64,000 bases of DNA from positions 3,038,001-3,102,000 of the forward strand of contig CP098528.1 in assembly GCA_030440445.1 (NCBI GenBank), written 5' to 3'. Source of the DNA: Halomonas sp. KG2 (GTDB lineage: Bacteria > Pseudomonadota > Gammaproteobacteria > Pseudomonadales > Halomonadaceae). Under the pieces are notes generated by a model, which was given only the letters and a program-made list of their open reading frames with translations, was not told the origin of the DNA and ran no database searches. The position numbers and the translations under genes are program-made. Shown piece after piece: positions 53,500-62,640 of this stretch (position 1 is its first letter; the number at the start of each line of letters is the position of its first letter).

Positions 53500-53937
53500 A
53501 GACACACCTTTCATGAAGCCATGCGACTTTATCCAGCAATAGTTGACACTAATTTAAGCGATCATTCGGGCTTCGAAAGTCTCTGGGCTGATCATTTCCC
53601 GTTAGCACTGTGCCGCCGTTGTTTTTTGTACTCTACGATGTATGCAAACACCTGACACCTCATATCGCATCGCATCGCATTTTAAATGGCTCCCCATGAA
53701 TCGCCGCCCCACAGTACCTTTTATGATCTGCTCCTGCATGTTGAGTCTGACCTCCATGATAGCTCTCTAGGCGAGTGAAGGTGATTCAGACAAGCGGTAG
53801 CATACAAAACGGCAATTCCCATTAGCAGGCTAATCGATGCTAATAAGCTGTGGCATGCCAGGTAGCCACTTTCACGGCTTTCAAACCTTTGGTGATGGCG
53901 AGCATCAGGGCGCCCTTAGCAAAACACATTGTTTTAT
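53500..53937. other. Intergenic region without a supported gene
   Basis: About 440 bases between the cyclase start and the end of the HigA-type gene. It contains three CGCAT pentamers in direct array (53666-53680) and, on the minus strand at 53840-53929, a 29-codon frame without a ribosome site that I do not call a gene. No RNA gene or attC-like site was recognised. Confidence 0.55.
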
Positions 53938-54225
53938 TTAGTGAAGTTGATCAAAGACTTCAGGGTGTTGCTCAGCAATTCGCAACAGAGCAACTGCCGG
54001 GCCTTGAGGCTCTCTGCGGCCTTGTTCCCAGTCCTGAAGTGTACGTATGCTGACCCCAAGAAGACCTGCAAAGGCTGATTGCGATAGGTTCAGTTTATGC
54101 CGAATTATTTGAGGGGGTGAGGGCTCTGCTAACTCATGAGTTCGCAGAGCTACTTTGCCTTTCTTGAACTGTTTGATCTCATTGATACCGTCTAGAATCT
54201 CTGCCCCAAGGTTTCTATCAACCAT
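53938..54225 (-). CDS. XRE-family antitoxin (HigA/NadS type)
   Basis: A 95-residue antitoxin. An N-terminal stretch GAEILDGINEIKQFKKGK is followed by a helix-turn-helix KLNLSQSAFAGLLGVSIRTLQDWEQGRREPQGPA, the arrangement typical of antitoxins paired with RelE-type HigB toxins. Its start overlaps the toxin end by 8 bases, so it is translated after the toxin. With the toxin it should repress the promoter at 54539-54555. Confidence 0.87.
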   Translation of the reverse strand: MVDRNLGAEILDGINEIKQFKKGKVALRTHELAEPSPPQIIRHKLNLSQSAFAGLLGVSIRTLQDWEQGRREPQGPAVALLRIAEQHPEVFDQLH

Positions 54226-54529
54226 TTTTGATTGCCTCCGCTATTTGCTTGAGCATGTGCCCAGGAATACTGGTACGCTCCGTTTTACTGTACAGCGTGA
54301 GCATCCATATCTCGTGATCGGACTTCTTCCGATAATAGATAGCCCTGACACCACCGCTCTTTCCTGAACCTACTGATGACCAACGAACCTTACGAACACC
54401 TCCCGAACCTTTGATGAGGTCTCCCGCATCCGGCTTCTGTAGCAGATACACTTGCAGCCCACGGTATTCCTCATCCGTGAGGTAGTTCGGTAATAGCTTG
54501 GTGAATGTTGAGGTTTCGATGAATAACAT
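54218..54529 (-). CDS. RelE/HigB2-type toxin
   Basis: A 103-residue mRNA interferase-like protein: FTKLLPNYLTDEEYRGLQVYLLQKPDAGDLIKGSGGVRKVRW, then GGVRAIYYRKKSDHEIWMLTLYSKTERT, which carries the basic and Tyr residues of the RelE/HigB2 active site. The ATG at 54529 is used; a TTG one codon earlier gives the same protein plus one residue. It is the first gene of a toxin-antitoxin operon with a palindromic operator just upstream. Confidence 0.88.
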   Translation of the reverse strand: MLFIETSTFTKLLPNYLTDEEYRGLQVYLLQKPDAGDLIKGSGGVRKVRWSSVGSGKSGGVRAIYYRKKSDHEIWMLTLYSKTERTSIPGHMLKQIAEAIKNG

Positions 54530-54538
54530 CAATAAAAT

Positions 54539-54555
54539 ATACGGCCATGCCGTAT
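54539..54555. promoter_or_regulatory. Palindromic operator of the second HigBA-type module
   Basis: ATACGGC-CAT-GCCGTAT is a perfect 7-bp dyad with three-base centre, ten bases before the toxin start on the minus strand. It probably overlaps the promoter and binds the antitoxin. Confidence 0.7.
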
Positions 54556-54648
54556 AAATATCAAGATTGGGTTAGCTAAGCTATCAATAGACCTACCTGT
54601 CCATTAGCGCAGGTAGAACGCTTTGTGCTAACACAAATTGCCATCTAT

Positions 54649-54984
54649 TCAGGCTTTTTTCACAAACTGGGCGGTGACCATCATGTCGCCAGCGCCATCG
54701 ACCTTGCAGTCGAGTTGGTGGTCTTTGCCTTCCTTAAGCCGCTTGATAACCGCCTTGGTGCCAATCTTAAGCACGATTGAGCTGCCTTTGACCTTGAGGT
54801 CTTTGATAAGCGTCACCTTATCGCCTTCAGCAAGCAGACTGCCATTGGCATCTTTCACCGTGACGGTGTCTTCCGCTTCAACCTCGGAAGGATTCCATTC
54901 GTGGGCGCATTCCGGGCAGATGAAAAGGCTTTGATCCTGGTAGACGAATTCAGATTGGCAATTGGGGCAAGGTGGGCATGACAT
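54649..54984 (-). CDS. yjdM: PhnA/YjdM family zinc-ribbon protein
   Basis: A 111-residue protein with an N-terminal zinc ribbon ([25 protein letters not shown]) and a C-terminal beta-barrel ([17 protein letters not shown] type; [20 protein letters not shown]). The family was named PhnA for supposed phosphonate use, which has not held up; the role of YjdM is unknown. It is a single gene on the minus strand. Confidence 0.93.
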   Translation of the reverse strand: MSCPPCPNCQSEFVYQDQSLFICPECAHEWNPSEVEAEDTVTVKDANGSLLAEGDKVTLIKDLKVKGSSIVLKIGTKAVIKRLKEGKDHQLDCKVDGAGDMMVTAQFVKKA

Positions 54985-55103
54985 GGAAGAAGACTTCTGT
55001 GGTTGGATTGGCTGCTTATGATACTGAGCCTTTGCAGCCTTGGCGAATGCATCCAGGCAGGTTCACTGGGAAGCGGTGCCTGTTGATGGCTCAGTGTTTG
55101 AAT

Positions 55104-55140
55104 CGTCGCGGGCTAAAGCCACCTCCTACGGGGCGTTTTT
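55104..55140. repeat. REP-like palindromic intergenic element
   Basis: CGTCGCGGGCTAAAGCC followed by CCTCCTACGGGG and a T-run resembles the REP-type elements common between genes of pseudomonads and halomonads. It could also act as a terminator. A search for the same sequence elsewhere in the genome would decide. Confidence 0.35.
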
Positions 55141-55231
55141 ATAGTTGGGGATGATGGGTTGGCTACCTGAAGATAGGCATAATTTGATTAGCTGTTTTGC
55201 CCTCTTCCTAGTTTGAGAAAATCTCTTGATA

Positions 55232-55263
55232 ATAGGACATAGCCTATATAGGATAAAACCTAT
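55232..55263 (+). promoter_or_regulatory. Tandem operator of the third HigBA-type module
   Basis: Two ATAGG-N6-CCTAT dyads lie directly end to end (55232-55247 and 55248-55263), 18 bases upstream of the toxin ATG. Together they also make CCTATATAGG at their junction. This is a clear candidate for cooperative antitoxin binding. Confidence 0.75.
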
Positions 55264-55280
55264 AAAAAAAAGAGGTCTCC

Positions 55281-55625
55281 ATGTGGTCTATCGAGCAAAC
55301 AGACACATTTGAAGCGTGGTTCTTCTCATTGGAAGAAATTGAACGTGAGAACGTTCTGGCTTCTGTACTTCTTCTACGTGAGCGGGGCCCGATGCTTTCA
55401 AGGCCGCACGCTGACACTGTAAACGGCTCGCAGCATTCCAACATGAAGGAATTGCGTGTTCAGTGCCAGGGACGTCCTATCAGAGTATTTTTTGCGTTTG
55501 ATCCACGTCGCACAGGCATCTTGCTATGCGCAGGCGATAAAGGTGGAAATGACAAGCGCTTCTACAATGAGATGATTCCAGTCGCCGATAAAGAATATAC
55601 GGCTCACCTGGAAACACTAAAGTGA
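55281..55625 (+). CDS. HigB/Gp49-type toxin
   Basis: A 114-residue RelE-superfamily toxin of the Gp49 group: FEAWFFSLEEIERENVLASVLLLRERGPMLSRPHADTV, KELRVQCQGRPIRVFFAFDPRRTGILLCAGDKGGNDKRFYNEM. The conserved PIRVFFAFDP and KGGNDKRFY blocks are typical of active members. AGAGGTC precedes the ATG. The antitoxin gene follows after ten bases. Confidence 0.92.
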   Translation: MWSIEQTDTFEAWFFSLEEIERENVLASVLLLRERGPMLSRPHADTVNGSQHSNMKELRVQCQGRPIRVFFAFDPRRTGILLCAGDKGGNDKRFYNEMIPVADKEYTAHLETLK

Positions 55626-55635
55626 GGTGGTAACC

Positions 55636-55938
55636 ATGGCACGCAAACTGGAAGACTTGTTAGCAAGAGAAAAGCCAGAGATCGTTGCGGCAGCTGAGGC
55701 GAAAGCCAACGATATGTTATTCGAGATCAGGCTTGCCGAAATTCGTCAGCTAGCGGAGAAAACCCAAGCAGACATAGCTATTGCGATGGGAGTAAAACAA
55801 CCCACCGTCGCAGGACTTGAGAAAGTTGGCCAGGATATGCGCCTTAGTTCACTCAAACGCTACGTCGAAGCGCTAGGCGGCCGAGTCCGTGTCGATATAG
55901 AACTTCCCGATGGGAGTCATCATGGCTTCCCTGTATAG
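55636..55938 (+). CDS. XRE-family antitoxin of the third HigBA-type module
   Basis: A 100-residue antitoxin with N-terminal KLEDLLAREKPEIVAAAEAKA, a helix-turn-helix EIRQLAEKTQADIAIAMGVKQPTVAGLEK, and a C-terminal GGRVRVDIELPDG strand, the usual form for partners of Gp49-type toxins. The ATG at 55636 is chosen with GAGGTGG upstream; a GTG at 55627 is possible. A short inverted repeat ATAGCT/AGCTAT with T-run lies at the stop and may be a weak terminator. Confidence 0.9.
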   Translation: MARKLEDLLAREKPEIVAAAEAKANDMLFEIRLAEIRQLAEKTQADIAIAMGVKQPTVAGLEKVGQDMRLSSLKRYVEALGGRVRVDIELPDGSHHGFPV

Positions 55939-56005
55939 CTGCCCCCAGCAAGCTATTTAGCCTTACGCCGTTTTTTGTCAATGCATCACACCTTGAATAC
56001 TTGAA

Positions 56006-57437
56006 TCAAACTGGCTCCAGATACCAGCCTTGTTCGGTTGCTAACAGGCGGTCTGTTAGCACTAGGTTTTCCAGAAAGGCATCGTCGTGGGATACCACCA
56101 CTAACGCGCCTTGGTAACTGCGCAGCATGGTTTCCAGTGCTTGTGCTGAAGGCAGGTCAAGATGGTTATTTGGCTCGTCCAGGAGCAGTAGTTGCGGTGG
56201 GCAATCGGCGTAGAGGATGCAGGCCAGTGCGCCTTTCAGGCGTTATGTTGCAGGCTCCTGACAAGGGCTCAATCTGGCCCGCCAGCACGCGGAGCAGCGT
56301 AGATTTACCACAGCCATTCGGGCCGACGATGCCTAGTCGCTGCTGCCCTTTCAGCATTAGATTAATGTGCCGAGTAGCGCCCATAACGAACGGTAGCTCA
56401 ACCCTTTCTAACTCCGCCAAACAGCGCTTGGCGGCCTGGGTAACGGGTATTTCATGCAGGTTGATTTGTCGCTCGTTTTCAACCTGCTTTGCGGCGTCAC
56501 GCACACGTTGATTCAGCTGCGCCTGACTGGCCGCCTGCTTTTGGCGCAGCGTGCCCGCCGATGTTTCGCTGCGCTCTTTCTGGCGATCTAACAGGATCTT
56601 GGCCTGGTTGGCTTCCTTGCCCAGCCGATTGCCGCGAGCCTGTCGTTTCTCCTGACGTTCACGCTGCTTGCGCATCGCTCGCTCTTCGCGTTGACGTTCG
56701 AGTTTTCGTTGGCTGAGCTGATCAAGGGCAGCCTGCTGCTCGTGCGCCTTTGCTTGAGCATAGAACGTGTAGTTGCCACCGTAGCTGTGCAGCCCTAAGG
56801 GCGACAGCTCCACGATACGTTCCATGGCTTCCAGCAATTGCCGGTCATGGCTAACCACAATCAGCCCACGCGGCCAGCGTTGCAGCTGTTCAATGAGTGC
56901 CTGCCGGTTTGGTCGGTCGAGATGGTTGCTTGGCTCATCAAGAATCAGGCAATCGGCATTCGAGAGCATGGCGCCCATTAAGGCCACGCGCATGGCTTCG
57001 CCGCCGCTCAATGTGTTTGCTGGTGTGCTGGCCTCAAGATAGCCCAGGCCATTGCGTTCGAGTTCATGGCGGAATCTCTGGGGCATATCCCAGCGGTCAT
57101 TAACTGCCTCAAAATTCTCAGGCGCTGTGCTGCCGGCTTCAATGCGTGCCAGCGCATCCAGCGTTGTTCGAACACCTGCAAGATCAGCGACACAAGCGCC
57201 CTTCGGCTGCGCTACCTGCTGGGCAAGGTAATGGACGCTGCCGGGGCGCTGACAATGGCCAGTGGTTGGCTGCAATAGGCCCGCAAGGATTTGGGCTAAA
57301 ACTGTTTTGCCGACACCATTACGCCCCACCAACCCGGTTGGGCGGCTATCGAACTGCTCGTGAAGATCAGTGAAAAGTGTTCTGCCATCCGACAGAACGT
57401 AGGAAACACCTTTTAAGGTGAGATAGGTATTTGTCAT
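56006..57437 (-). pseudogene. ABC-F ATPase broken by an internal deletion
   Basis: The intact part (57437 to about 56240) has a full first nucleotide-binding domain (VGRNGVGKTVLAQILAG, NTLSGGEAMRVALMGA, LILDEPSNHLD), the charged linker, and Walker A of the second domain (IVGPNGCGKSTLLRVLAG). Just after LSGACNI the frame changes and stops at 56166. In another frame, from about 56250 to 56006, the end of the second domain is still readable: LKGALACIL, LLLLDEPNNHLDLPS, VVVSHDDAF and a stop. The roughly 70-80 residues that should lie between, including the second LSGG signature, are missing. ABC-F proteins act on the ribosome; this copy should be inactive unless the truncated protein has a use. 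Confidence 0.85.
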
Positions 57438-57480
57438 GTGTGATTCCAACGATGCCAAGAACTCTCTCTAGAACCCCTCC

Positions 57481-57542
57481 CAAGGACCATTTCAAGGACT
57501 ATTTCTCAAGGACTATTCCAAGAACTATTCCAAGGACTATCC
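57481..57542. repeat. Short tandem repeat, 12 bases x 5
   Basis: Five copies of a CAAGGACTATTC-like unit (one with two extra bases) lie upstream of the ABC-F pseudogene. The rest of the gap up to 57659 shows no gene I can support. Confidence 0.85.
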
Positions 57543-57659
57543 TTGCTACTGGGGGCTGGTGGAGACTGGCCGTTATTGCAACGGCGGCATCAATGGTTCA
57601 TTGGACAAATACCTCTGCTAAACGTGGGAGGACTTAAACCATAATACAAATAACCTTAG

Positions 57660-58640
57660 TTAGCTATATGACTCACTAAGCGGGCGTGACCGCCGCCACT
57701 GGGCTAACGCCTGAATATCCGCTGGCGCTGTTCGGCAGCAACCACCAATGGCTGACGCGCCTGCCGCTAGCCATTGTTCCACCCCTTGTGCCAGCGCGGA
57801 AGGGCCACTGGCGGTGTGGTCGCATGGGGCCGGGTGCCAGGTTTTGGTCACTGCGTCGTACACTTCCCCTGAATTGGGGTAGACCAGTACCGGCAGATCG
57901 CACTGACGCCGAATTGCCTGAATCAGCGACTCAATGTGGGGCAACGCGGTGCAATTCACGCCAATCGCCGCCACGCCTGGGCAATTGGCCAGGGCTGCCG
58001 CGCACTCCTCTATCGGCGTACCATCGCTGATATGTTTGCCATCCTTTGCTGAGAAGGTGATCCAAGCCTGTGCGCCGGGATGCTCGGCCAACAAATCAGT
58101 GATCGCCAGCGCTTCATCTAATGAAGGCAAGGTTTCAGCCGCCAGCAGATCAGCACCTGCCGCTAGCAAGAGTTCAAAACGTTCGCGGTGAAACGCCACC
58201 AGCTCGGCGCGATCCAGATCATAGCCGCCACGGTATTCACTGCCATCGGCCAGGTAAGCGCCATAAGGGCCAACAGATGCAGCCACCAGCGGTTTGGGGC
58301 GACCGGTTTGACCGGGCTGCCAGACCGCATCCCGTGCCTGCTGCGCCAACGTGACCGATAACTGAATCAGTTCCCGCGCTTCCTGCGCTGTTAGTCCTGC
58401 CTGCATAAAACCAGGCACCGTGGCCTGATAGCTGGCGGTAATCGCACAATCGGCACCGGCTTCAAAGTAAGCCTGATGAACCTGGCGAATTTTCTCTGGG
58501 GCCTGAGCTAACAAGCGCGCTGACCAAAGGGCGTCGTTGAGGTCGCAGCCGAGCGTTTCCAGCTCGGTGGCCATAGCACCGTCGATGACCATAAAAGGCA
58601 CGTCAGCCAACAGGGCTTTGATCGGGTTTAAGTCTTTCAT
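57660..58640 (-). CDS. mmuM: Homocysteine S-methyltransferase
   Basis: A 326-residue zinc-dependent methyltransferase that moves a methyl group from S-methylmethionine to homocysteine and so yields two methionines. Motifs: [19 protein letters not shown] at the N-terminus, [26 protein letters not shown] with the first zinc Cys, and [13 protein letters not shown] with the two others. Its ATG overlaps the permease stop by four bases (ATGA). Together they form the mmuPM salvage operon. Confidence 0.95.
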   Translation of the reverse strand: MKDLNPIKALLADVPFMVIDGAMATELETLGCDLNDALWSARLLAQAPEKIRQVHQAYFEAGADCAITASYQATVPGFMQAGLTAQEARELIQLSVTLAQQARDAVWQPGQTGRPKPLVAASVGPYGAYLADGSEYRGGYDLDRAELVAFHRERFELLLAAGADLLAAETLPSLDEALAITDLLAEHPGAQAWITFSAKDGKHISDGTPIEECAAALANCPGVAAIGVNCTALPHIESLIQAIRRQCDLPVLVYPNSGEVYDAVTKTWHPAPCDHTASGPSALAQGVEQWLAAGASAIGGCCRTAPADIQALAQWRRSRPLSESYS

Positions 58641-60079
58641 ACTGGCGTTTCCTCAGCGGCGTTGGACGATTGCGCAGGACGATAAGAGCCCGAACGGTGG
58701 CGCACAAAATGCACCAGATAGCACAGGCCAATGAAGGGCACACCGAAATAGAGCGCCACGCGTTGTTGCGGGTCAAAAGCGATGCCAATACACGCTGCCA
58801 AACAGGCCGCAAATGCTATCAGCGGTACCCAGGGGTAGCACGGCGTACGATAAACCAGATCTTTCAGCCGCCCGCCTTCACGCAAGTATTGGCGCCGGAA
58901 ATTGAGTTGGCTGAGCGCAATCGCCATCCAGACCACCACTACGGCCAAACCGGAGATCGAGACCAACACCAGATAGACGGTTTCAGCGGCATAAACGCTG
59001 GAGAACAACGCTCCAAGCCCACCCACCATACTCAGCAAAAGGGCGTTCATCGGAATACCACGCTTGTTGAGCCGACCCAGCGACTTGGGCAAAGTACCCT
59101 GATCCGACAGCGTCCACAGCATACGTGCCGAGGCGTAAAGCCCGGAATTGGCCGCCGACAGCAAGGCAGTAATGATCACAAAGTTCATGATGTCGGCTGC
59201 GCCCGGCACCCCTAAACGCTGAAACACTGCGACAAAGGGGCTCTCACTGAGACCGGCCTGCCCCTGGGGCAATAGCGCCGCAATCACGATGATAGTGCCA
59301 ACGAAAAACAGTATTAGTCGCCATAGCGTCGCGCGGATGGCCTTAGGCACATTGCGGGCCGGGTCCACCGCTTCTCCGGCGGCAATGCCAATCAGCTCGG
59401 TACCGGAAAACGCAAACATCACCGCCAGCAAGGTGGTGCCAATGGCCAGCAAGCTGGGCGACATGGCGCCCTCTCCCCATAAGGCTGATAGCCCTGGTGA
59501 AGCAACCTCTGCGCCAGCGGCATCATGTAACGGCACCCAGCCAATGATCGCCATCGCTCCCACCAACACAAACACCACCACCGCGATCACTTTGATCAAT
59601 GACAGCCAGAACTCGGACTCGGCAAAGAAGCGCGAGGTAAACGCATTCACGCCAAAAACAATTGCCGCAAATAAGCCACTCCAATACCAGCCGGGGATAT
59701 CGGGAAACCAGCGCCCCATGAAAACCGCCGCCGCTGTGAACTCTGAACCTAGCGCCACCGTCCAGGTGAGCCAGTACATCCAAGCCACCATATAGCCAGT
59801 TCCTGGGCCGATATAACGGCTGGCATGGGCACTGAAAGCACCAGAATTGGGCATATGCACTGCCAGTTCACCCAGACACATCATCACCAGCCAAGCGACA
59901 ATACCGCCAACTAGATAGGCCAACACCGCTCCAATCGGCCCGGCCTGCTGCACGGTATAACCCGAACTCAAAAACAACCCCGTGCCAATCACACCGCCCA
60001 AAGACAGCATTACCAGATGGCGTGTCTGCATACTGCGCTTGAAGTGCGCACTGTCTTGATCACTTGCTTGCTCACTCAT
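58637..60079 (-). CDS. mmuP: S-methylmethionine permease, APC family
   Basis: A 480-residue amino acid permease with 12 helices. The AAT subgroup pattern begins with [39 protein letters not shown], and [19 protein letters not shown] and [24 protein letters not shown] follow. Substrate is assigned by its fusion-like linkage to mmuM, as in E. coli. The leader is A+T rich and holds no riboswitch or MetJ box that I recognise. Confidence 0.92.
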   Translation of the reverse strand: MSEQASDQDSAHFKRSMQTRHLVMLSLGGVIGTGLFLSSGYTVQQAGPIGAVLAYLVGGIVAWLVMMCLGELAVHMPNSGAFSAHASRYIGPGTGYMVAWMYWLTWTVALGSEFTAAAVFMGRWFPDIPGWYWSGLFAAIVFGVNAFTSRFFAESEFWLSLIKVIAVVVFVLVGAMAIIGWVPLHDAAGAEVASPGLSALWGEGAMSPSLLAIGTTLLAVMFAFSGTELIGIAAGEAVDPARNVPKAIRATLWRLILFFVGTIIVIAALLPQGQAGLSESPFVAVFQRLGVPGAADIMNFVIITALLSAANSGLYASARMLWTLSDQGTLPKSLGRLNKRGIPMNALLLSMVGGLGALFSSVYAAETVYLVLVSISGLAVVVVWMAIALSQLNFRRQYLREGGRLKDLVYRTPCYPWVPLIAFAACLAACIGIAFDPQQRVALYFGVPFIGLCYLVHFVRHRSGSYRPAQSSNAAEETPV

Positions 60080-60319
60080 GGTGACATCCCTATCTTTGGC
60101 CTAACGAACCAGCATGGCCTCAGGGGCCTGGCTCAAAAAAAGGGGCTCATTTTAGTTCATCACAACCTATCTAAAAAGCATAAAAACAAACATTTATATT
60201 CTTATTTTAAATATACAAGCCTGATGTTGGTGATAAGCAACGCTAACTCGATGGATAAGAAGACAGGATGTGAAGACAAATAACGCTCGCTGGCTAGTAC
60301 GAGGTACCAGAAGGTTACC

Positions 60320-61468
60320 TCACCGCTCCTTGGCACAATGCCGGGCCCCCATCACTAGGCAAAAGATAATTGTCTGAGCTATCGCTATACAGGCAATTAC
60401 TCCTTTCCAGGCCCATATCGCAAAGGCATACGCCGCAAGGCTTGCGCCCATTGCGCCGCCTAAATAGTAGCAAGAGAGGTAGATGCCAGCGGCAACACCG
60501 GCGGGTACGCGGCGCGAGCTGCTTAATAACTGGGTCGTCACGGTTTGAAACATATAGGTTCCTATGGCAAACAGCGCCACGCTCAGCATGATAGGCATGC
60601 GTGTTGTGCTAATCAGCCACAGAGCTGCCCAAATCAACGCTATTAGTGATATGGCAATCGCTACTTCACTTAGATAGCGCCGCAATACGCTGGCAGTGAG
60701 CACGCAGACAAGTGCGGGCAGACACGCCAGATAGATCGTGCCGATCTGCTGTGAATCCCAATGATAAGGTTCTTGGGCAAGCCATAGACCCAGTGCCGTA
60801 AACACCGCGCTTTGCGTGAAGAGCAGCGCAAAACCCGCGAGATAGGCAATAAGTAGCGTATTGTCAGTCAGCGCTCGCCTTGTATATGTCACCGACGTTT
60901 GATGCCGTTCCGTACGCTGCATTGGTTCAGCGCCAGTTGTTTTCAGATAAGTAATTTTCGGAAGAAGATAAACCGCCACCGCAGACAGCATCATCAGGCT
61001 TGCAGAGCTTATGAATCCCAGCTCCCACCCCACGGCATCAACTGACCAAGCAGGATAAAACCGGCTGAGTGTGCTGCCGACAATGGTGCCGGTCACGTAC
61101 AGCGGCACAAAACTGCTTGGTCGCTGAGAGACCAAATTCATCGTTGCGGTTAATAGGAAGGGAATCACAATGCCTTGGCCTAGCCGCAGTACAAAAAGCA
61201 CGTCTTGACTAGTCGTCAATGCTATTGAAGCGTTAATCGCGGCCAATGCGAAAAAGCCAACGACTAATAAGTGCGAAGGGTTGGCGTGCTTTGTCGCAGC
61301 GCCGGTTAGCGGCGCGGTGACCATCATTCCTAGCAGCGACGCCATCGTTAACCAGCCAGCGCCAGTGGCCGTTGTTCCGAACCGCTCTACTAACGCTGGA
61401 AACAGCGCCTGAAGCTGGTACAAATTAAAAAAAGCGCCGAGCGATCCAATTATTAAGGCCGTACGCAT
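60320..61468 (-). CDS. MFS transporter (YnfM-like)
   Basis: A 382-residue major facilitator with about 12 helices. Features are FNLYQLQALFPALVERFGTTATGAGWL in helix 1-2, the loop APLTGAATKHANPSHLLVVG, and the second-half helices ending LGGAMGASLAAYAFAIW. It belongs to the drug or sugar efflux-like YnfM/AraJ group; the substrate is unknown. AGGAA precedes the ATG. It is divergent from a LysR regulator, which is likely to control it. Confidence 0.88.
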   Translation of the reverse strand: MRTALIIGSLGAFFNLYQLQALFPALVERFGTTATGAGWLTMASLLGMMVTAPLTGAATKHANPSHLLVVGFFALAAINASIALTTSQDVLFVLRLGQGIVIPFLLTATMNLVSQRPSSFVPLYVTGTIVGSTLSRFYPAWSVDAVGWELGFISSASLMMLSAVAVYLLPKITYLKTTGAEPMQRTERHQTSVTYTRRALTDNTLLIAYLAGFALLFTQSAVFTALGLWLAQEPYHWDSQQIGTIYLACLPALVCVLTASVLRRYLSEVAIAISLIALIWAALWLISTTRMPIMLSVALFAIGTYMFQTVTTQLLSSSRRVPAGVAAGIYLSCYYLGGAMGASLAAYAFAIWAWKGVIACIAIAQTIIFCLVMGARHCAKER

Positions 61469-61612
61469 GGCTTATTCCTGTTGAGACAGGCATTACCATA
61501 CGTACGCTCAAGGCTCGAATGAAGGTCGGAATCGGTATCGCAGTGATAGCTGTTTCGACAGAGTGCAGCATCAGAAATCAGCGTATGTTGTGGTCACCGG
61601 AGGAGCGACGAG

Positions 61613-62500
61613 ATGGTCGAACTGAAACAGATTAAGCACTTTGTTGCCGTTGCTGAGGAGCTTAACTTCAGGCGTGCTGCCGAGCGATTGCATATTACCC
61701 AGCCGCCACTGAGCCAGAGCATTAAGTCATTAGAAGAAACCGTGGGTGTGAAGCTGTTTGAGCGCAATACCCGAGGTGTCCATCTCACCAAAGCAGGCGA
61801 GGCCTTTCTTGGTGAAAGCTTGGAGATACTCAGTGCTGCACAACGAAGCATCGGCGTTGCCAGGCAGGCAGCCCAGGGTGAAATCGGCATGCTGCGCCTT
61901 GGTTATTCGGCCAGCGCGATTTTCTCCAAATCCCTCACCTCTGCCCTGGCTAAACTGCTCACCGAGCGCCCGCTGATCGAACTGCAGCTGTGCGAAGGGA
62001 ATGCCCTCTCACATATCGCATCGCTGAAAGCAGGTAAGCTTGACGCTGCGGTACTACGAGCTGAGCTGGACGAGAACGCTCTAGCGGGTTTATCGGTTTC
62101 CAGGCTGGGAGATGAACCGCTGCTCGTGCTACTCCCCCCAGGCCATCGGCTACAGGCAAAGCCTTCCATCAATTTTGGCGAGATAGCCAGCGAGCGGCTT
62201 TTACTCCAACCCGCCACGCAAAGAACATTTCTGAGGCGCCAACTGGAGACATTGGCCGATAAAGCAGGGGTTTCTCTCAGCCATGTTGTGGATGTGCCCG
62301 ATATCGGCAGTATGCTGTGCTTCGTTGGCGCCGGTATTGGTATTACCATCCTGCCCGCCAGCGCCGCGTCGATGGCTCACGGCCTGATGGCCATACCGCT
62401 TGCCGACGGGGGCTCTTCCCCACCGCTACTGTTAGCCTACAAGAAAGACAACCCTCTGAGTGAGCAGCTTAGGAGTCTCGTTGAGGCGCCTCCTTCATAA
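61613..62500 (+). CDS. LysR-family transcriptional regulator
   Basis: A 295-residue LysR protein. The N-terminal helix-turn-helix is seen in LNFRRAAERLHITQPPLSQSIKSLEETVGVKLFERNTRGVHLT, followed by a linker helix and the effector domain starting GEIGMLRLGYSASAIF. The start has GGAGGAG upstream. The 143-base gap to the divergent MFS gene is the expected operator region. The effector is unknown. Confidence 0.93.
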   Translation: MVELKQIKHFVAVAEELNFRRAAERLHITQPPLSQSIKSLEETVGVKLFERNTRGVHLTKAGEAFLGESLEILSAAQRSIGVARQAAQGEIGMLRLGYSASAIFSKSLTSALAKLLTERPLIELQLCEGNALSHIASLKAGKLDAAVLRAELDENALAGLSVSRLGDEPLLVLLPPGHRLQAKPSINFGEIASERLLLQPATQRTFLRRQLETLADKAGVSLSHVVDVPDIGSMLCFVGAGIGITILPASAASMAHGLMAIPLADGGSSPPLLLAYKKDNPLSEQLRSLVEAPPS

Positions 62501-62640
62501 GCTTGGAGAATGGCGTGATAGCAAGCCCCAACAGTTACGCTGCTTTTGCCCAACCACACAGAAATTAAGGTAGATGTGTTTGGCTTAACGCGGCATTGGC
62601 TCCTAGACTGAAGTCTCGTTTCTTTTGAGATACCCGACCT

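Noticed and set aside
53840..53929. 29-codon minus-strand frame after the HigA-type gene, peptide ending VKVATWHATAY
   Set aside because: Protein-like composition, but no ribosome site and no known family; could be a gene remnant, not enough to call.
53850..54053. 67-codon plus-strand frame
   Set aside because: Overlaps the real antitoxin gene on the other strand and has no ribosome site.
56038..56511. 157-codon plus-strand frame opposite the ABC-F pseudogene
   Set aside because: Antisense shadow of the ABC-F reading frame.
60080..60319. SAM riboswitch or MetJ box before mmuP
   Set aside because: No aptamer core and no AGACGTCT-like boxes; only an A+T rich promoter region is seen.
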